A model generated the notes under the pieces. It was not told the origin of the DNA. It searched no databases and saw only the letters and a program-made list of their open reading frames with translations. A program made the position numbers and the translations under genes. Shown here piece after piece: positions 52,506 through 59,887 of a stretch of 59,887 bases of DNA (position 1 is its first letter; every line of letters begins with the position of its first letter). Origin of the DNA: a virus; the IMG/VR virus record IMGVR_UViG_3300018017_000005, positions 1 through 59,887 of that record, one strand, 5' to 3'.

Positions 52506-53821
52506 AGCCCCCGGCGAAGAATAAGGGCGTAGCCCTTCCAACTGCTTCAGAGGTAGCAAATCCTATCGCCGGTGGGCAACTTGCCCCAAATGAAACGTTT
52601 ACCCGTGCAACGGACAAAACGTTTGCGGATAAAATCAAGATCCTGAACGAGCTTCGGCAAAAAAACCCCAACACATTTGTTCGTTCTGAGGATTTAGAGA
52701 ACCCCTATCTTCTACGCCGCCCTACTGGAATTATCGAGCTGGATATTCATCTAGGGGGCGGCTTCCCCGCCGGGGGTGCTTGTACCTTGTCAGGCCCGTA
52801 TGGGGCAGGCAAGAGCTGGCTCTTGTGGCGGCTATTTGCCATGCAGCAGCGCATCTACGGCAACGAGTTCGTTGGGGCTATCGCTCACGTAGAAGGCGCG
52901 ATGCACCATGAGTGGATCCGTAGCCTAGGCTGCTTCATCGCCGTTCCTGATGGCGTTCTGAACGGCTGGAATGAGATCCGAAGACAGAGGGGCTACCCCG
53001 CGCTAAACGCCGAGGAGATCGCTTTCTGGAAGATGCAGATTGGTCACGTAGAGACCATCCAAGGTGACACAGGCGAAGAAATCCTTGCTGGCGTCCTAGG
53101 CCTTGTAGAACGAAACGTCTGCAGCGTTATCGGAGTAGATAGCATTTCTTCCTTACAGCCCATAGCCGACGCGGATAAGAACCTAGATGACGCCACGAAG
53201 CGTGCCGCGCATGCCATGATGATGAAGCAATTTTGGCTTAGATACGTGCCTCTTACGCGGCGAGGTAACAATACCACTAGCTTGCTCTTGGTTCAGCAGG
53301 TTGTGGCAAATGACATGTCTCGTATTCCCAGCTACATGCAGCAATACGCCAAAGAATGGGTCGTTCGCGGCGGGGAGTCAACGAAGCATCATAAGCTCAT
53401 CGATGTCGTCCTCTGGAACGGGTCTGTCCACAAAATACCTGCGCCGGGGAATCCAGCCGATAAGCTCGAAATCGGCAAAGAGGTTAAGTACAGCGTCCTA
53501 AAAGGAAAAGCGGGTACGCATGACAACATCCACGGGGATTTCAATTACTGGTACCAATTAAATGGGACAGATATGTACGGCGACCTTATTCGCTCTGCGC
53601 AATTGCGCAAAGTCATCGTACCGATAAACCTTGGGCACCGCATGGTGCTTAAGGTAATTAATGCCCAAACGCAGCAACCTGCAGACGATGGTAACGGCGG
53701 TGCTCTTGCATTCGACGAAGAAACAGATATAAGAAATCGCCTACAGCAGGATGTTCAGTTCGAATTCTTCGTGCGCCGTGAAGTACTGGCGGCTGCAGGA
53801 GTTCAATGCTTGTATCGCTGA
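52469..53821 (+). CDS. RecA/UvsX-like recombinase
   Basis: 450 aa. A basic Ala/Lys-rich N-terminus precedes the RecA core: GIIELDIHLGGGFPAGGACT, Walker A GPYGAGKS (about 109-116), IAHVEGAMHHEWIRSLG, Walker B CSVIGVDSISSLQP (about 218-230), and TTSLLLVQQVVAND, which is in the place of the Q/N loop motif. The order and spacing fit RecA-type strand-exchange proteins, and length is near UvsX (about 390). The gene is followed by a putative Holliday resolvase, so the pair probably forms the recombination core. Confidence 0.85.
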   Translation: MATKRNARKAAVKPPAKNKGVALPTASEVANPIAGGQLAPNETFTRATDKTFADKIKILNELRQKNPNTFVRSEDLENPYLLRRPTGIIELDIHLGGGFPAGGACTLSGPYGAGKSWLLWRLFAMQQRIYGNEFVGAIAHVEGAMHHEWIRSLGCFIAVPDGVLNGWNEIRRQRGYPALNAEEIAFWKMQIGHVETIQGDTGEEILAGVLGLVERNVCSVIGVDSISSLQPIADADKNLDDATKRAAHAMMMKQFWLRYVPLTRRGNNTTSLLLVQQVVANDMSRIPSYMQQYAKEWVVRGGESTKHHKLIDVVLWNGSVHKIPAPGNPADKLEIGKEVKYSVLKGKAGTHDNIHGDFNYWYQLNGTDMYGDLIRSAQLRKVIVPINLGHRMVLKVINAQTQQPADDGNGGALAFDEETDIRNRLQQDVQFEFFVRREVLAAAGVQCLYR

Positions 53822-54330
53822 GAATTACTCCTTCTATCCCCTCCCCAGCCTATATCACATATCCTATTACTCTCCATTTTGAGCTTGATGGAGCTACAGG
53901 AGAGTATCGTGGTTGCTGGGACGCCATTTCAAGCGCCGCACGCGAAAATAGAAGCATTTATGTTCAGCTCACGAAGCAGAGCACCCTAGCGGCAGCTATG
54001 CCCAATGCAAAACGGGTAAAGCGCGCTTCTATGAAACAAGAGCGTAGGATAGCCGAAGAATTAGGGGGTAGCCGTCAGCAGGGGTCTGGTTCTGTTCCTT
54101 GGCGCAAAGGGGATGGGAGGGTAAAAAACAAGTATCGAATTGAGAACAAATCCTGCTTTTCTAAAGGCATAAGAGTAGCGAGAACCGATTTATCCAAAAT
54201 TCGGTCTGAGTGCTCTTTAGGCGAAGTACCTCTATTCCAAATTAACTTTACGGATAGGGCAACTTGCCGCGTAGAGGATCAATGGATTCTTGTCCCATTC
54301 GAGCATTTCAAGGAGTTGGTTAACAAGTGA
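53806..54330 (+). CDS. putative PD-(D/E)XK nuclease, Holliday-resolvase-like
   Basis: 174 aa, overlapping the recombinase end by 16 bases. From about residue 75: MKQERRIAEELGGSRQQGSG, PWRKGDGRVKNKYRIENKSC, then TDLSKIRSECSLGEVPLFQI. A Glu in the first helix, an Asp after the Gly-rich turn and E-x-K in the strand give the Hjc-like order of PD-(D/E)XK resolvases. The first 70 residues could be a separate beta domain. Position after the RecA-like gene supports junction processing. Another nuclease of the same fold is possible. Confidence 0.6.
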   Translation: MLVSLRITPSIPSPAYITYPITLHFELDGATGEYRGCWDAISSAARENRSIYVQLTKQSTLAAAMPNAKRVKRASMKQERRIAEELGGSRQQGSGSVPWRKGDGRVKNKYRIENKSCFSKGIRVARTDLSKIRSECSLGEVPLFQINFTDRATCRVEDQWILVPFEHFKELVNK

Positions 54331-54794
54331 GAACACAAGAAGAACTTGTTGCGCGCATGCGCGCTTCTGCACTAGATGATCTCTTTGGCTTCGCCAGGGA
54401 GGTTATCTTTCCCTTTCTCAGCCTAGAAAATGCCAAAGAGTTCACTAAGAAGCCAGAGCTGCTAACGCCTGAAACATGGACGCAACCGCGAGACGAAGAA
54501 GCCGTAAAAAAAGAGTTAGCTAGCTACATGGAATTTGCTTGGGGCAAAGTAGAAAACCATCGAGGTTTATCTGCAAATCGCAGCGTGACAAAGCTTTCCA
54601 CTTTGGTGTGGATACTAGGCGATGACATCACCTGCAAAGCTGTGCATGAGGCAGAATACGCTCAATACGGCGCGCCTATGCTAGCTATTATCTGCAAAGC
54701 CTACAATCTACCAATACCTCAAAACGAGGGTATTCAACGCATGATTAAAGGTCTTCCCTGCACAGACTCCTGCAGTGCCGGGTGCGGCGAATGA
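54327..54794 (+). CDS. hypothetical protein
   Basis: 155 aa, not recognised. Entirely helical and charged (FGFAREVIFPFLSLENAKEF, AVKKELASYMEFAWGKV), with a short Cys-containing end (CTDSCSAGCG). Coupled by four-base overlaps on both sides. May be a recombination or replication accessory; no evidence for a specific role. Confidence 0.7.
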   Translation: MRTQEELVARMRASALDDLFGFAREVIFPFLSLENAKEFTKKPELLTPETWTQPRDEEAVKKELASYMEFAWGKVENHRGLSANRSVTKLSTLVWILGDDITCKAVHEAEYAQYGAPMLAIICKAYNLPIPQNEGIQRMIKGLPCTDSCSAGCGE

Positions 54795-55354
54795 AGTACC
54801 GCGACATACCCCAATTTACGCGTCAGGCAGGATACGCCGTCGATGTCTCCTGGGATTACCTACCCGAGCATATCAAGCACTATCAAAATGATTACAAGCT
54901 TGACCTAGACCCTGATTTTCAACGTCCTCACGTCTGGGACGATACAAAGCGCACGCGCTACGTGGAGTACATACTCCGCGGCGGTATCTATGGCCGTGAT
55001 GTTTACTTGAACTGCACAGGCTGGGATTCGGATAGGATTGGGGCCTGTGTGCTCGTTGACGGTAAGCAGCGCATAGAAGCCGTTTGCCGCTTCTTGGACA
55101 ACAAGCTACCCATTTTTGGTGGTCATTACCGCCAAGATTTTGAGGATAGGCTGCGCATAACAGGTCCAAGCTTTAAGTGGCATGTTAACAGCTTAAAAAC
55201 ACGTGCCGAGGTCCTTTCCTGGTACTTAGACCTTAATTCAGGCGGTGTTGTTCATACCGAAGAAGAGCTAGACCGCGTGCGCCAGCTCCTCGAAGAAGAG
55301 AAAGCAAAGAATGCCCAGGCTACTAAGCATAGAGGACCTGTACGATCCAAATAA
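54791..55354 (+). CDS. DUF262/ParB-like protein
   Basis: 187 aa from the ATG at 54791, which overlaps the previous stop (ATGA); a GTG nine bases earlier is in frame. The pattern LDPDFQRPHVWDDTKRTRYV, ILRGGIYGRDVYLNC, CVLVDGKQRIEAVCRFL and LSWYLDLNSGGVVHTEEEL matches the ParB/Srx-like DUF262 fold, also found as the N-terminal half of GmrS/D restriction proteins and in single-domain phage proteins. The fold often binds nucleotides and may hydrolyse them. No HNH half is present, so it is not a full GmrSD enzyme. Confidence 0.75.
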   Translation: MKYRDIPQFTRQAGYAVDVSWDYLPEHIKHYQNDYKLDLDPDFQRPHVWDDTKRTRYVEYILRGGIYGRDVYLNCTGWDSDRIGACVLVDGKQRIEAVCRFLDNKLPIFGGHYRQDFEDRLRITGPSFKWHVNSLKTRAEVLSWYLDLNSGGVVHTEEELDRVRQLLEEEKAKNAQATKHRGPVRSK

Positions 55355-56168
55355 CGATTGGAAGCCGTTACTGGATCACATCGCTTCCCTTGACCTGCTG
55401 TATAAACGATACAGGGCGGCACGAGAGCAGGCGCACACAGTAACAGTATTTTTTGGCGGTACTACAAGTAGGGCTCAAGGCCTTCATGCTTCTGAACTCT
55501 GTAAGTGCCTACGGCAGGCTACGTATTCGTTGCTAGGCACAGAGAAGCGGATCGATGCAGAGAATGCTGATGTCAATATGCTCATGCGCTTTGATATCGG
55601 CACACTCGTACACGCAATGCTTCAAACCGATTTTCATAGCATGTGCGGCCTAACCGACGGGCATCTACTCTTCGAAGATGAGGTAAAGATTAGCGCCCGC
55701 ACGAATGCCCTAGCTGCTCAATACCAATACGCGTCTCACTGCGACGGGATATTCACTTTTTTCGACCAAGGATTTAACCCGTATATTCGTATTGGTCTAG
55801 AGATCAAAACCATGAGTGGGCCGGAGTACGAGACCGCCAAAAAGCCTAAAGAAGAGCATATCGCGCAGGCAATGCTCTACCAGAAGGTGCTCGACCTACC
55901 ACTCATATGGTATCTCTACTACAACAAATCGAACAGCAACTTTGTCTCACCCCGCACGCCATGGCTTGTACCCTACGATAAGAACACATGGAACAGGATT
56001 GAGAGCCGTTCTCAGCAAGTTCATTTAGCGATCGCTCAGGGAGTATTGCCTGAGCGCGAGGAAGGAAGGCACTGTACCTGGTGCCCCTATCCATGGACAT
56101 GTGAACCGGCTTGCATTCGACGCACCGGTGGACGGCCCACCTCTATGGTACCTAGGAGATTAACCTAA
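55311..56168 (+). CDS. Cas4/RecB-like PD-(D/E)XK exonuclease
   Basis: 285 aa. An early CKCLRQATYSLLG (about 65) and late CTWCPYPWTCEPAC (about 255-268) give the Cys set of an iron-sulphur Cas4/AddB-like nuclease. Between them are HCDGIFTFF (Asp), IGLEIKTMSG (E-x-K), and HIAQAMLYQ (the RecB-family Q/Y motif). The expected activity is exonuclease resection of DNA ends for recombination. It lies in the recombination cluster between DUF262 and RusA. Overlaps the previous gene by 44 bases. Confidence 0.8.
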   Translation: MPRLLSIEDLYDPNNDWKPLLDHIASLDLLYKRYRAAREQAHTVTVFFGGTTSRAQGLHASELCKCLRQATYSLLGTEKRIDAENADVNMLMRFDIGTLVHAMLQTDFHSMCGLTDGHLLFEDEVKISARTNALAAQYQYASHCDGIFTFFDQGFNPYIRIGLEIKTMSGPEYETAKKPKEEHIAQAMLYQKVLDLPLIWYLYYNKSNSNFVSPRTPWLVPYDKNTWNRIESRSQQVHLAIAQGVLPEREEGRHCTWCPYPWTCEPACIRRTGGRPTSMVPRRLT

Positions 56169-56169
56169 A

Positions 56170-56748
56170 ATGACACTACAAGTTCCTAGTAATTTAGGAC
56201 TTGGACAAAGCCAAGAAACTGCTACGCATACCAACTGGGATAGCTACGAAGATATAGCGAGATATCTATCTCTTCGTGGCTTTGCTCCTGTTGGTCAACC
56301 CGAATTCGCAAGACCTGTCATCGACCCGCGTTGGTACGCCAAGCTCGAAGGTGAGAATTACTCCATACTCATGGGGCAAATTGACAGATGGTTTGAGTAC
56401 ACGCGCTGTGTACAAGCTGAGCTTGAGGGTAGGCTAATTACGGTACAGAACGAGATGGAGATGATTGGAGTCGACCTCCGCGCGGCCTTTCGCCAAGAGG
56501 TAGAAGCCGGCTTACGAGAAAAAATGTCCGAAGCGGCTATGAAGGATTTAGTAAAGGAAAACACGAGGCATCGTGCCCTACTTAAATCCGAACAAGACTT
56601 GAAGATCGCACAGAAACAAGTAAACGCTATTCTTGAAAGCCTTGAGCGCTACGCCAAGGGGCTCAGCCGTCAGGTTACTGTCCGTGGGCAAGAAATGACT
56701 TTGACTCAAATGGACGCAGGGCGGGGACCACGTAGGCTAGTACCATGA
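56170..56748 (+). CDS. coiled-coil protein
   Basis: 192 aa, not recognised. An N-terminal polar part is followed by long helices (about 75-170: VQNEMEMIGVDLRAAFRQEV, then LREKMSEAAMKDLVKENTRH) that should form coiled coil. Overlaps the RusA-like start by four bases. Its place among nucleases suggests an accessory role. Confidence 0.65.
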   Translation: MTLQVPSNLGLGQSQETATHTNWDSYEDIARYLSLRGFAPVGQPEFARPVIDPRWYAKLEGENYSILMGQIDRWFEYTRCVQAELEGRLITVQNEMEMIGVDLRAAFRQEVEAGLREKMSEAAMKDLVKENTRHRALLKSEQDLKIAQKQVNAILESLERYAKGLSRQVTVRGQEMTLTQMDAGRGPRRLVP

Positions 56749-57203
56749 TATCTGTACACATTCCTTTCTTTCCGCCGTCTACCAATCACGCCTACCTAAG
56801 CACAAGTCATGGGCGCATATTGACCAAAGAAGGAAAAAGGTACAAAACAGAAGTACAACATTTCTTAGGACAGCACTGCCCTGGTTTTATTGCTTTCTTC
56901 AAACCAAATATCGAGTACGAGATCCTATTCATGCTCTACTTCGAAGCGGGGTCCCTGTACACGAAGAGCTGGCCAAAAAATACTGAGGTATCCAGGCATA
57001 AAAGAATTGACGCGACAAATCGCGTTAAGCTATTAGAGGACGTGATTACAGAAACAGCCGGGTACAACGACTGCCAGCATTTCGCGTTTTCTGTAGTAAA
57101 AACGGAGGCTTCTGTAAATCAACACCCGTTTACAGATGTCTATGCATGGGACGAGCAGGAAGATGGACCCCTCGCAAGATACCGACACACAAGGATTGGC
57201 TGA
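56745..57203 (+). CDS. rusA: RusA-like Holliday-junction resolvase
   Basis: 152 aa. PPSTNHAYLSTSHGRILTKE is the usual N-terminal RusA signature; the catalytic part is KRIDATNRVKLLEDVITET, where the Asp, Asn-x-x-Lys and Glu-Asp fit the family, followed by GYNDCQHF (the second Asp pair is weaker). RusA cuts Holliday junctions as a dimer. It is the second junction-type nuclease here besides 53806. It holds a CAGGCATAA motif at 56993 in the coding strand. Overlaps its neighbours. Confidence 0.75.
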   Translation: MISVHIPFFPPSTNHAYLSTSHGRILTKEGKRYKTEVQHFLGQHCPGFIAFFKPNIEYEILFMLYFEAGSLYTKSWPKNTEVSRHKRIDATNRVKLLEDVITETAGYNDCQHFAFSVVKTEASVNQHPFTDVYAWDEQEDGPLARYRHTRIG

Positions 57204-57558
57204 GCTATTCGTTCGTATGAATCGAACGGAGCTTTATCAGCACTGTCGCAGCGCGGGCTTGTCGGTACAACCGAATTGGCGAAGAGAGGATTATTTAGCT
57301 ACCCTTCTTGGTCCTACACCGCCTAAAACGGTGAATGTAATAGACGAGCTTCGCGAAGGCATTATCTTGTTTATCGGAGAATTCTGGAACACGCTACAAG
57401 CACAGCTGAAATGCCCCGCTAAGAATTTGCGTAGTCCAGACCCAGATAAAATAGATCCAAAACCTTGTTACCACTGTGTAGACATGCAAGTGGTGGCCTG
57501 CTGGAGTAATTTGTCTCCGGCGCATCAACAACGCCTTGTTCAATTAAGGAGAAAATAA
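57163..57558 (+). CDS. hypothetical protein
   Basis: 131 aa from the ATG at 57163 (DPSQDTDTQ); an in-frame ATG at 57136 would lengthen it and neither has a clear ribosome site. Helical, with LAELFVRMNRTELYQHCRSA resembling a small SAP-like helix pair, and a Cys pair CYHC near the end. Not recognised. Coupled to the next gene by a one-base overlap. Confidence 0.6.
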   Translation: MDPSQDTDTQGLAELFVRMNRTELYQHCRSAGLSVQPNWRREDYLATLLGPTPPKTVNVIDELREGIILFIGEFWNTLQAQLKCPAKNLRSPDPDKIDPKPCYHCVDMQVVACWSNLSPAHQQRLVQLRRK

Positions 57559-58355
57559 TGTCTGGTCCGCCCGACATTCAAGCGATTATCGATGCCGCCC
57601 CTAGGGGCCTCGAAGAGATTGAAGCTACCTTACAGCTGTACGACCAATTCAGACTTCTGAACGGGCTGGGTTGGCTGTGTACGGAAGAGCAGCGCGCTGC
57701 TTTCACAAAACGCACTATGCGCGAACGCGCACAAACTGTTTACGAAGCATTGACCGATTACGACAAAAAGAAAGGCGGTACGAATACTATGAATAATCAG
57801 CCCATGGGACCAAACAACCAGATGCAACTCCCCGGTGCGCAAGGATATGGGCAACAGGGTATGGGAGGAGGCATGGGCCCTGCCATGGGAATGCCCCAAC
57901 AAACGAGCATGGGAGGTGGCATGGTAGGCAACGCACCTGTTATGGGTGGCCTCGGCGCTCCGCAAGGAGCAATGGGCATGGCACCCCAAGGCATGGGAGT
58001 GGCTATGAGTGGCCTTGGCGCACCCATTGGAAGTAGCGCACCCATGCCGCAGCCGGCGCAAGGTACGTCAGCATCCGAAGACCTTCATGCTGTGTGCACG
58101 ATCGTTGAAACTCTGGTTACTGCGGTAGACGCTCTGACCAAGAAACTGAATGCCGTATCGAATCTCACCTCTGCAAACTTGCTCGCTACAGTTATTGGGC
58201 TGGAGCGACTGTACGGTTCCAATGGAGCCAACGCGGATCGGCAGGGCGTTGTTCAGTTCTTGGCAGATACCATCAAGTCTGGTACCGGCAAAGCGGTAGG
58301 AGATAGCCTTATTGCCGCGTTCCCTACCCAACCGCAGCAACAGAAGAAAGCCTAA
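57558..58355 (+). CDS. protein with Met/Gly/Gln-rich central region
   Basis: 265 aa. A helical N-terminus (about 5-72: AIIDAAPRGLEEIEATLQLY) and helical C-terminus (about 172-260: HAVCTIVETLVTAVDALTKKL) flank about 90 residues of Met, Gly, Gln and Pro (QGYGQQGMGGGMGPAMGMPQ). The central part is disordered. AAGGAG lies about 7 bases before the ATG. Low-complexity parts of similar make-up occur in the proteins at 39506 and 47389. Last recognised gene of the replication cluster. Function unknown. Confidence 0.7.
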   Translation: MSGPPDIQAIIDAAPRGLEEIEATLQLYDQFRLLNGLGWLCTEEQRAAFTKRTMRERAQTVYEALTDYDKKKGGTNTMNNQPMGPNNQMQLPGAQGYGQQGMGGGMGPAMGMPQQTSMGGGMVGNAPVMGGLGAPQGAMGMAPQGMGVAMSGLGAPIGSSAPMPQPAQGTSASEDLHAVCTIVETLVTAVDALTKKLNAVSNLTSANLLATVIGLERLYGSNGANADRQGVVQFLADTIKSGTGKAVGDSLIAAFPTQPQQQKKA

Positions 58356-58528
58356 ACTTATCGTTATGGCCTGGGTGCGTCCTACCTAAACCAGAGGATC
58401 TTGTAGAAGTCAATGAATCGGCGCCCGAAGCCGTGCTAAAAGGCGTTGTGGCCTCTTTGGGCCTAGAGGTCTTTGGATCACCAGAACACGCGCTACGCCG
58501 CCTCCTGAGCGCTGCGTATACACCGTGA
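58356..58528 (+). other. protein-like frame without a start, possible frameshift tail of the 57558 gene
   Basis: In the -1 frame relative to the previous gene, an open frame runs from inside its end to the TGA at 58526-58528. It reads SLWPGCVLPKPEDLVEVNES, then PEAVLKGVVASLGLEVFG and SPEHALRRLLSAAYTP, which looks like a real folded sequence. There is no ATG, GTG or TTG near its beginning; the first in-frame GTG lies in the middle. It could be reached by -1 slippage at the A-rich AGAAGAAAGCC, start at a rare codon, or be broken by an indel. Confidence 0.35.
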
Positions 58529-58530
58529 GA

Positions 58531-58563
58531 AAGGCGGAGACTACACTGGTCTCCGCTTTTTAT
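58531..58563 (+). terminator. rho-independent terminator ending the replication cluster
   Basis: GCGGAGAC, seven-base loop, GTCTCCGC, then TTTTT. It lies between the end of the rightward cluster and the end of the leftward gene at 58569. Confidence 0.85.
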
Positions 58564-58568
58564 TAGCC

Positions 58569-58763
58569 TTAGTTTACACGTTCATTAGCCTGCTGGCTAC
58601 GCACAAAGTTTTGAGATCCCGCGTTCGTGGGGTCTGCGGTGTGGGCTTGCACATAGTAGTTCGTGTACGGGGAGCTTGCATTCTGCGCCACGCTCGCCCA
58701 TGTCGTCCCCTGGAAAATCAGGTCCCAAATAGCTGCCTGTGCGGCATTCGATAAACCAGCCAT
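58569..58763 (-). CDS. small virion-like protein
   Basis: 64 aa from the ATG at 58763, with AAGGAG 7 bases upstream; the much longer frame upstream is a shadow of the next gene. Sequence is helical then polar (SNAAQAAIWDLIFQGTTWAS, SPYTNYYVQAHTADPT). Short phage virion proteins often look like this. Last gene of the right-hand leftward set. Function unknown. Confidence 0.65.
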   Translation of the reverse strand: MAGLSNAAQAAIWDLIFQGTTWASVAQNASSPYTNYYVQAHTADPTNAGSQNFVRSQQANERVN

Positions 58764-58771
58764 GATACTCC

Positions 58772-59191
58772 TTAGGTGTAACCGAGAACGGCGTAGGCTG
58801 CGTTCGCGCCCGCGAACGTCAATGCAGCGTTCGTGAAGGACGTGTAGAGACCGAAGCTCAGTCCGTTCGCGAACGGGAGGCCCATCGGGAACGTGATAGG
58901 TGCCGGCTGTGCCGCAGTGTTCGCGGGCACGTACACCACCTGCGTGATGCCCGTGGGAGTCGCTCCCGGAGCTGCTGCCGTATCGGTGAGCACCAACCAA
59001 AGAGCGCTCGCCGTGGCGTTCACCACGTTGACGGTGAAGAGCTTGGCCGGCGCTCCCGAGTTTGCAGCAACCCCCGCACCCGTAGCCCATCCCTCATAAA
59101 AGGACGCAGGTGCTCCTCCGTAAGGGTTGCCAAATACATCTTCGAGGATGACGGGCTGAGCTTGTCCAGAGATAGGCGGTACGTGTGCCAT
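58772..59191 (-). CDS. beta-rich virion surface protein
   Basis: 139 aa. Rich in Ala, Thr, Val and Gly, with alternating strands (KLFTVNVVNATASALWLVLT, GITQVVYVPANTAAQ, LSFGLYTSFTNAALTFAG), no charges in the core: typical of decoration or fibre-knob proteins. AAAGGA lies about 10 bases before the ATG. It is followed by the 64-aa gene eight bases further on. Confidence 0.65.
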   Translation of the reverse strand: MAHVPPISGQAQPVILEDVFGNPYGGAPASFYEGWATGAGVAANSGAPAKLFTVNVVNATASALWLVLTDTAAAPGATPTGITQVVYVPANTAAQPAPITFPMGLPFANGLSFGLYTSFTNAALTFAGANAAYAVLGYT

Positions 59192-59214
59192 TGTGAGCTA
59201 TCCTTTACGGTCCT

Positions 59215-59887
59215 TTACGGTCCTGCCATCTTGTACGCGACGCCGTTCGACGAAAGCCAAAACAGATCCCCGCCCGTGGCGTAGAGGATTCCTCCCCCCT
59301 CCGGTGTGCCGGCGGGAACAACGGAGCAGTTTCCAAAGAACACAACCCCGGCGCCACGTGTCGCAGGTGGACCCACTGAGTTGATCAAACCTACAACACC
59401 TGCGGAACCACCCGTGCCGCCCGCTCCCGGATAAATCAGAACGTCCCCGCCGATATTGGATGCATTCGAGCTGGGGTTGGTGTTGTTGCCTCCTATGATG
59501 GAGACCACACCGCCTTGGACAGCCGAGGGAGAATTCGCGCCTGACACGTAGACGGCGCCACCTTGTTTCCCTCCCGCACCACCCTGGATAACCGCATAGC
59601 CACCAACCCCGGAGGTAGAAGATGTGGCGGCACCTCCCAAGATGGTAGCGATGCCGCCCGTAACCGCTCCGCTTGCTGCAGTTGCGGCACCTCCTGTGAT
59701 ATTGGTCGCGCTTCCGTTACCCGAAGCATTCGCGGTGGGCTGAACAGTGATGGCGGAAGAGGTTGGGGACGCAACGCTCGAAACAGTGATCGAGGTAAAC
59801 GTGGGAGACAGACCGGAGGTGGTCGAAGTAAGACTGCCCGAAGAGTCCAGCGCGAGGAGAGAGGAGCTCGCAACGTTCCTGGCCGAA
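59215..59887 (-). CDS. fibre-like protein, cut by right edge
   Basis: The minus-strand frame is open from the window edge to the TAA at 59217-59215 (223 codons visible), so the N-terminus is missing; a start at 59640 suggested by the frame is only an internal TTG. The visible part is Ser/Thr-rich (SGSLTSTTSGLSPTFTSI) then Gly-rich (GGNNTNPSSNASNIGGDVLI, GAGGTGGSAGVVGL), ending LFWLSSNGVAYKMAG, a common end of phage tail-fibre and pectate-lyase-like proteins. Confidence 0.7.
   Translation of the reverse strand, partial: SARNVASSSLLALDSSGSLTSTTSGLSPTFTSITVSSVASPTSSAITVQPTANASGNGSATNITGGAATAASGAVTGGIATILGGAATSSTSGVGGYAVIQGGAGGKQGGAVYVSGANSPSAVQGGVVSIIGGNNTNPSSNASNIGGDVLIYPGAGGTGGSAGVVGLINSVGPPATRGAGVVFFGNCSVVPAGTPEGGGILYATGGDLFWLSSNGVAYKMAGP

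Noticed and set aside
54791-55354. GmrSD-type restriction enzyme
   Set aside because: Only the DUF262 half is present; there is no HNH (DUF1524-like) half.
58764-59090. N-terminal extension of the 64-aa gene
   Set aside because: The Arg/His/Gly-rich sequence is a shifted reading of the 139-aa gene; the ATG at 58763 has a good ribosome site.
1-59887. tRNA or tmRNA genes
   Set aside because: Coding is nearly continuous and I saw no cloverleaf-like segment in the short gaps; a dedicated scan was not possible.

Overview
The window is a piece of a large tailed double-stranded DNA bacteriophage genome. The evidence is a large terminase, a portal protein, a prohead protease, a baseplate-type spike, tail-fibre-like proteins and a full phage replication and recombination set. 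A gpV/gp5-like spike suggests a contractile tail. A candidate one-piece spanin (lipobox plus C-terminal membrane segment) points to a Gram-negative host. I cannot name the host or phage genus. No major capsid gene, endolysin, integrase, tRNA or CRISPR array was recognised, and both ends cut through genes, so this is not the whole genome.

Layout. (1) 1-25687 is mostly leftward (minus strand) late genes. It holds a capsid-assembly block (cut protein, charged scaffold-like protein, prohead protease, two unknowns), then the large terminase, two unknowns, a 684-aa protein made of 26 gapless 21-residue repeats, fibre-like proteins, a 764-aa virion protein, the baseplate spike, and a giant 2429-aa beta/beta-prime fused RNA polymerase at the head of that transcription unit. 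Three small plus-strand genes interrupt this block, one of them a candidate small terminase. (2) 25766-30499 is rightward: small unknown genes and a MoxR-type AAA ATPase paired with a metallopeptidase-like/VWA protein. (3) 30529-39427 is leftward again: candidate spanin, SNF2-type helicase, DUF6527-like zinc protein, portal, and several virion-like proteins. (4) 39506-58528 is rightward replication and recombination: ERCC3/UvsW-like helicase, family-4 uracil-DNA glycosylase, DnaB-like helicase, CHC2/Toprim primase, a zinc-rich putative single-strand-binding protein, family A DNA polymerase with an intein, HU, RecA-like recombinase, two putative Holliday-junction resolvases, a DUF262 protein and a Cas4/RecB-like nuclease. 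(5) 58569-59887 is leftward virion surface genes, the last cut by the edge.

How it works together. The plus-strand clusters supply DNA replication and repair. The minus-strand clusters supply virion parts and lysis. The phage RNA polymerase is first in its late operon. Many minus-strand proteins share a short Lys-Thr-Ala / Glu-Lys-Ile-Ala tag that I see little of in the replication proteins. It may be a maturation-cleavage or virion-packaging signal. A nine-base motif, CAGGCATAA, sits just upstream of three plus-strand genes in divergent gaps and looks like a phage promoter element.

Most striking points: a near-complete bacterial-style beta-beta-prime polymerase in one chain; an intein inside its catalytic metal-binding loop with several splicing residues changed and the third metal-binding Asp replaced by Asn next to it; a second intein in the DNA polymerase; the 21-residue repeat protein; and the shared KTA/EKIA tag.
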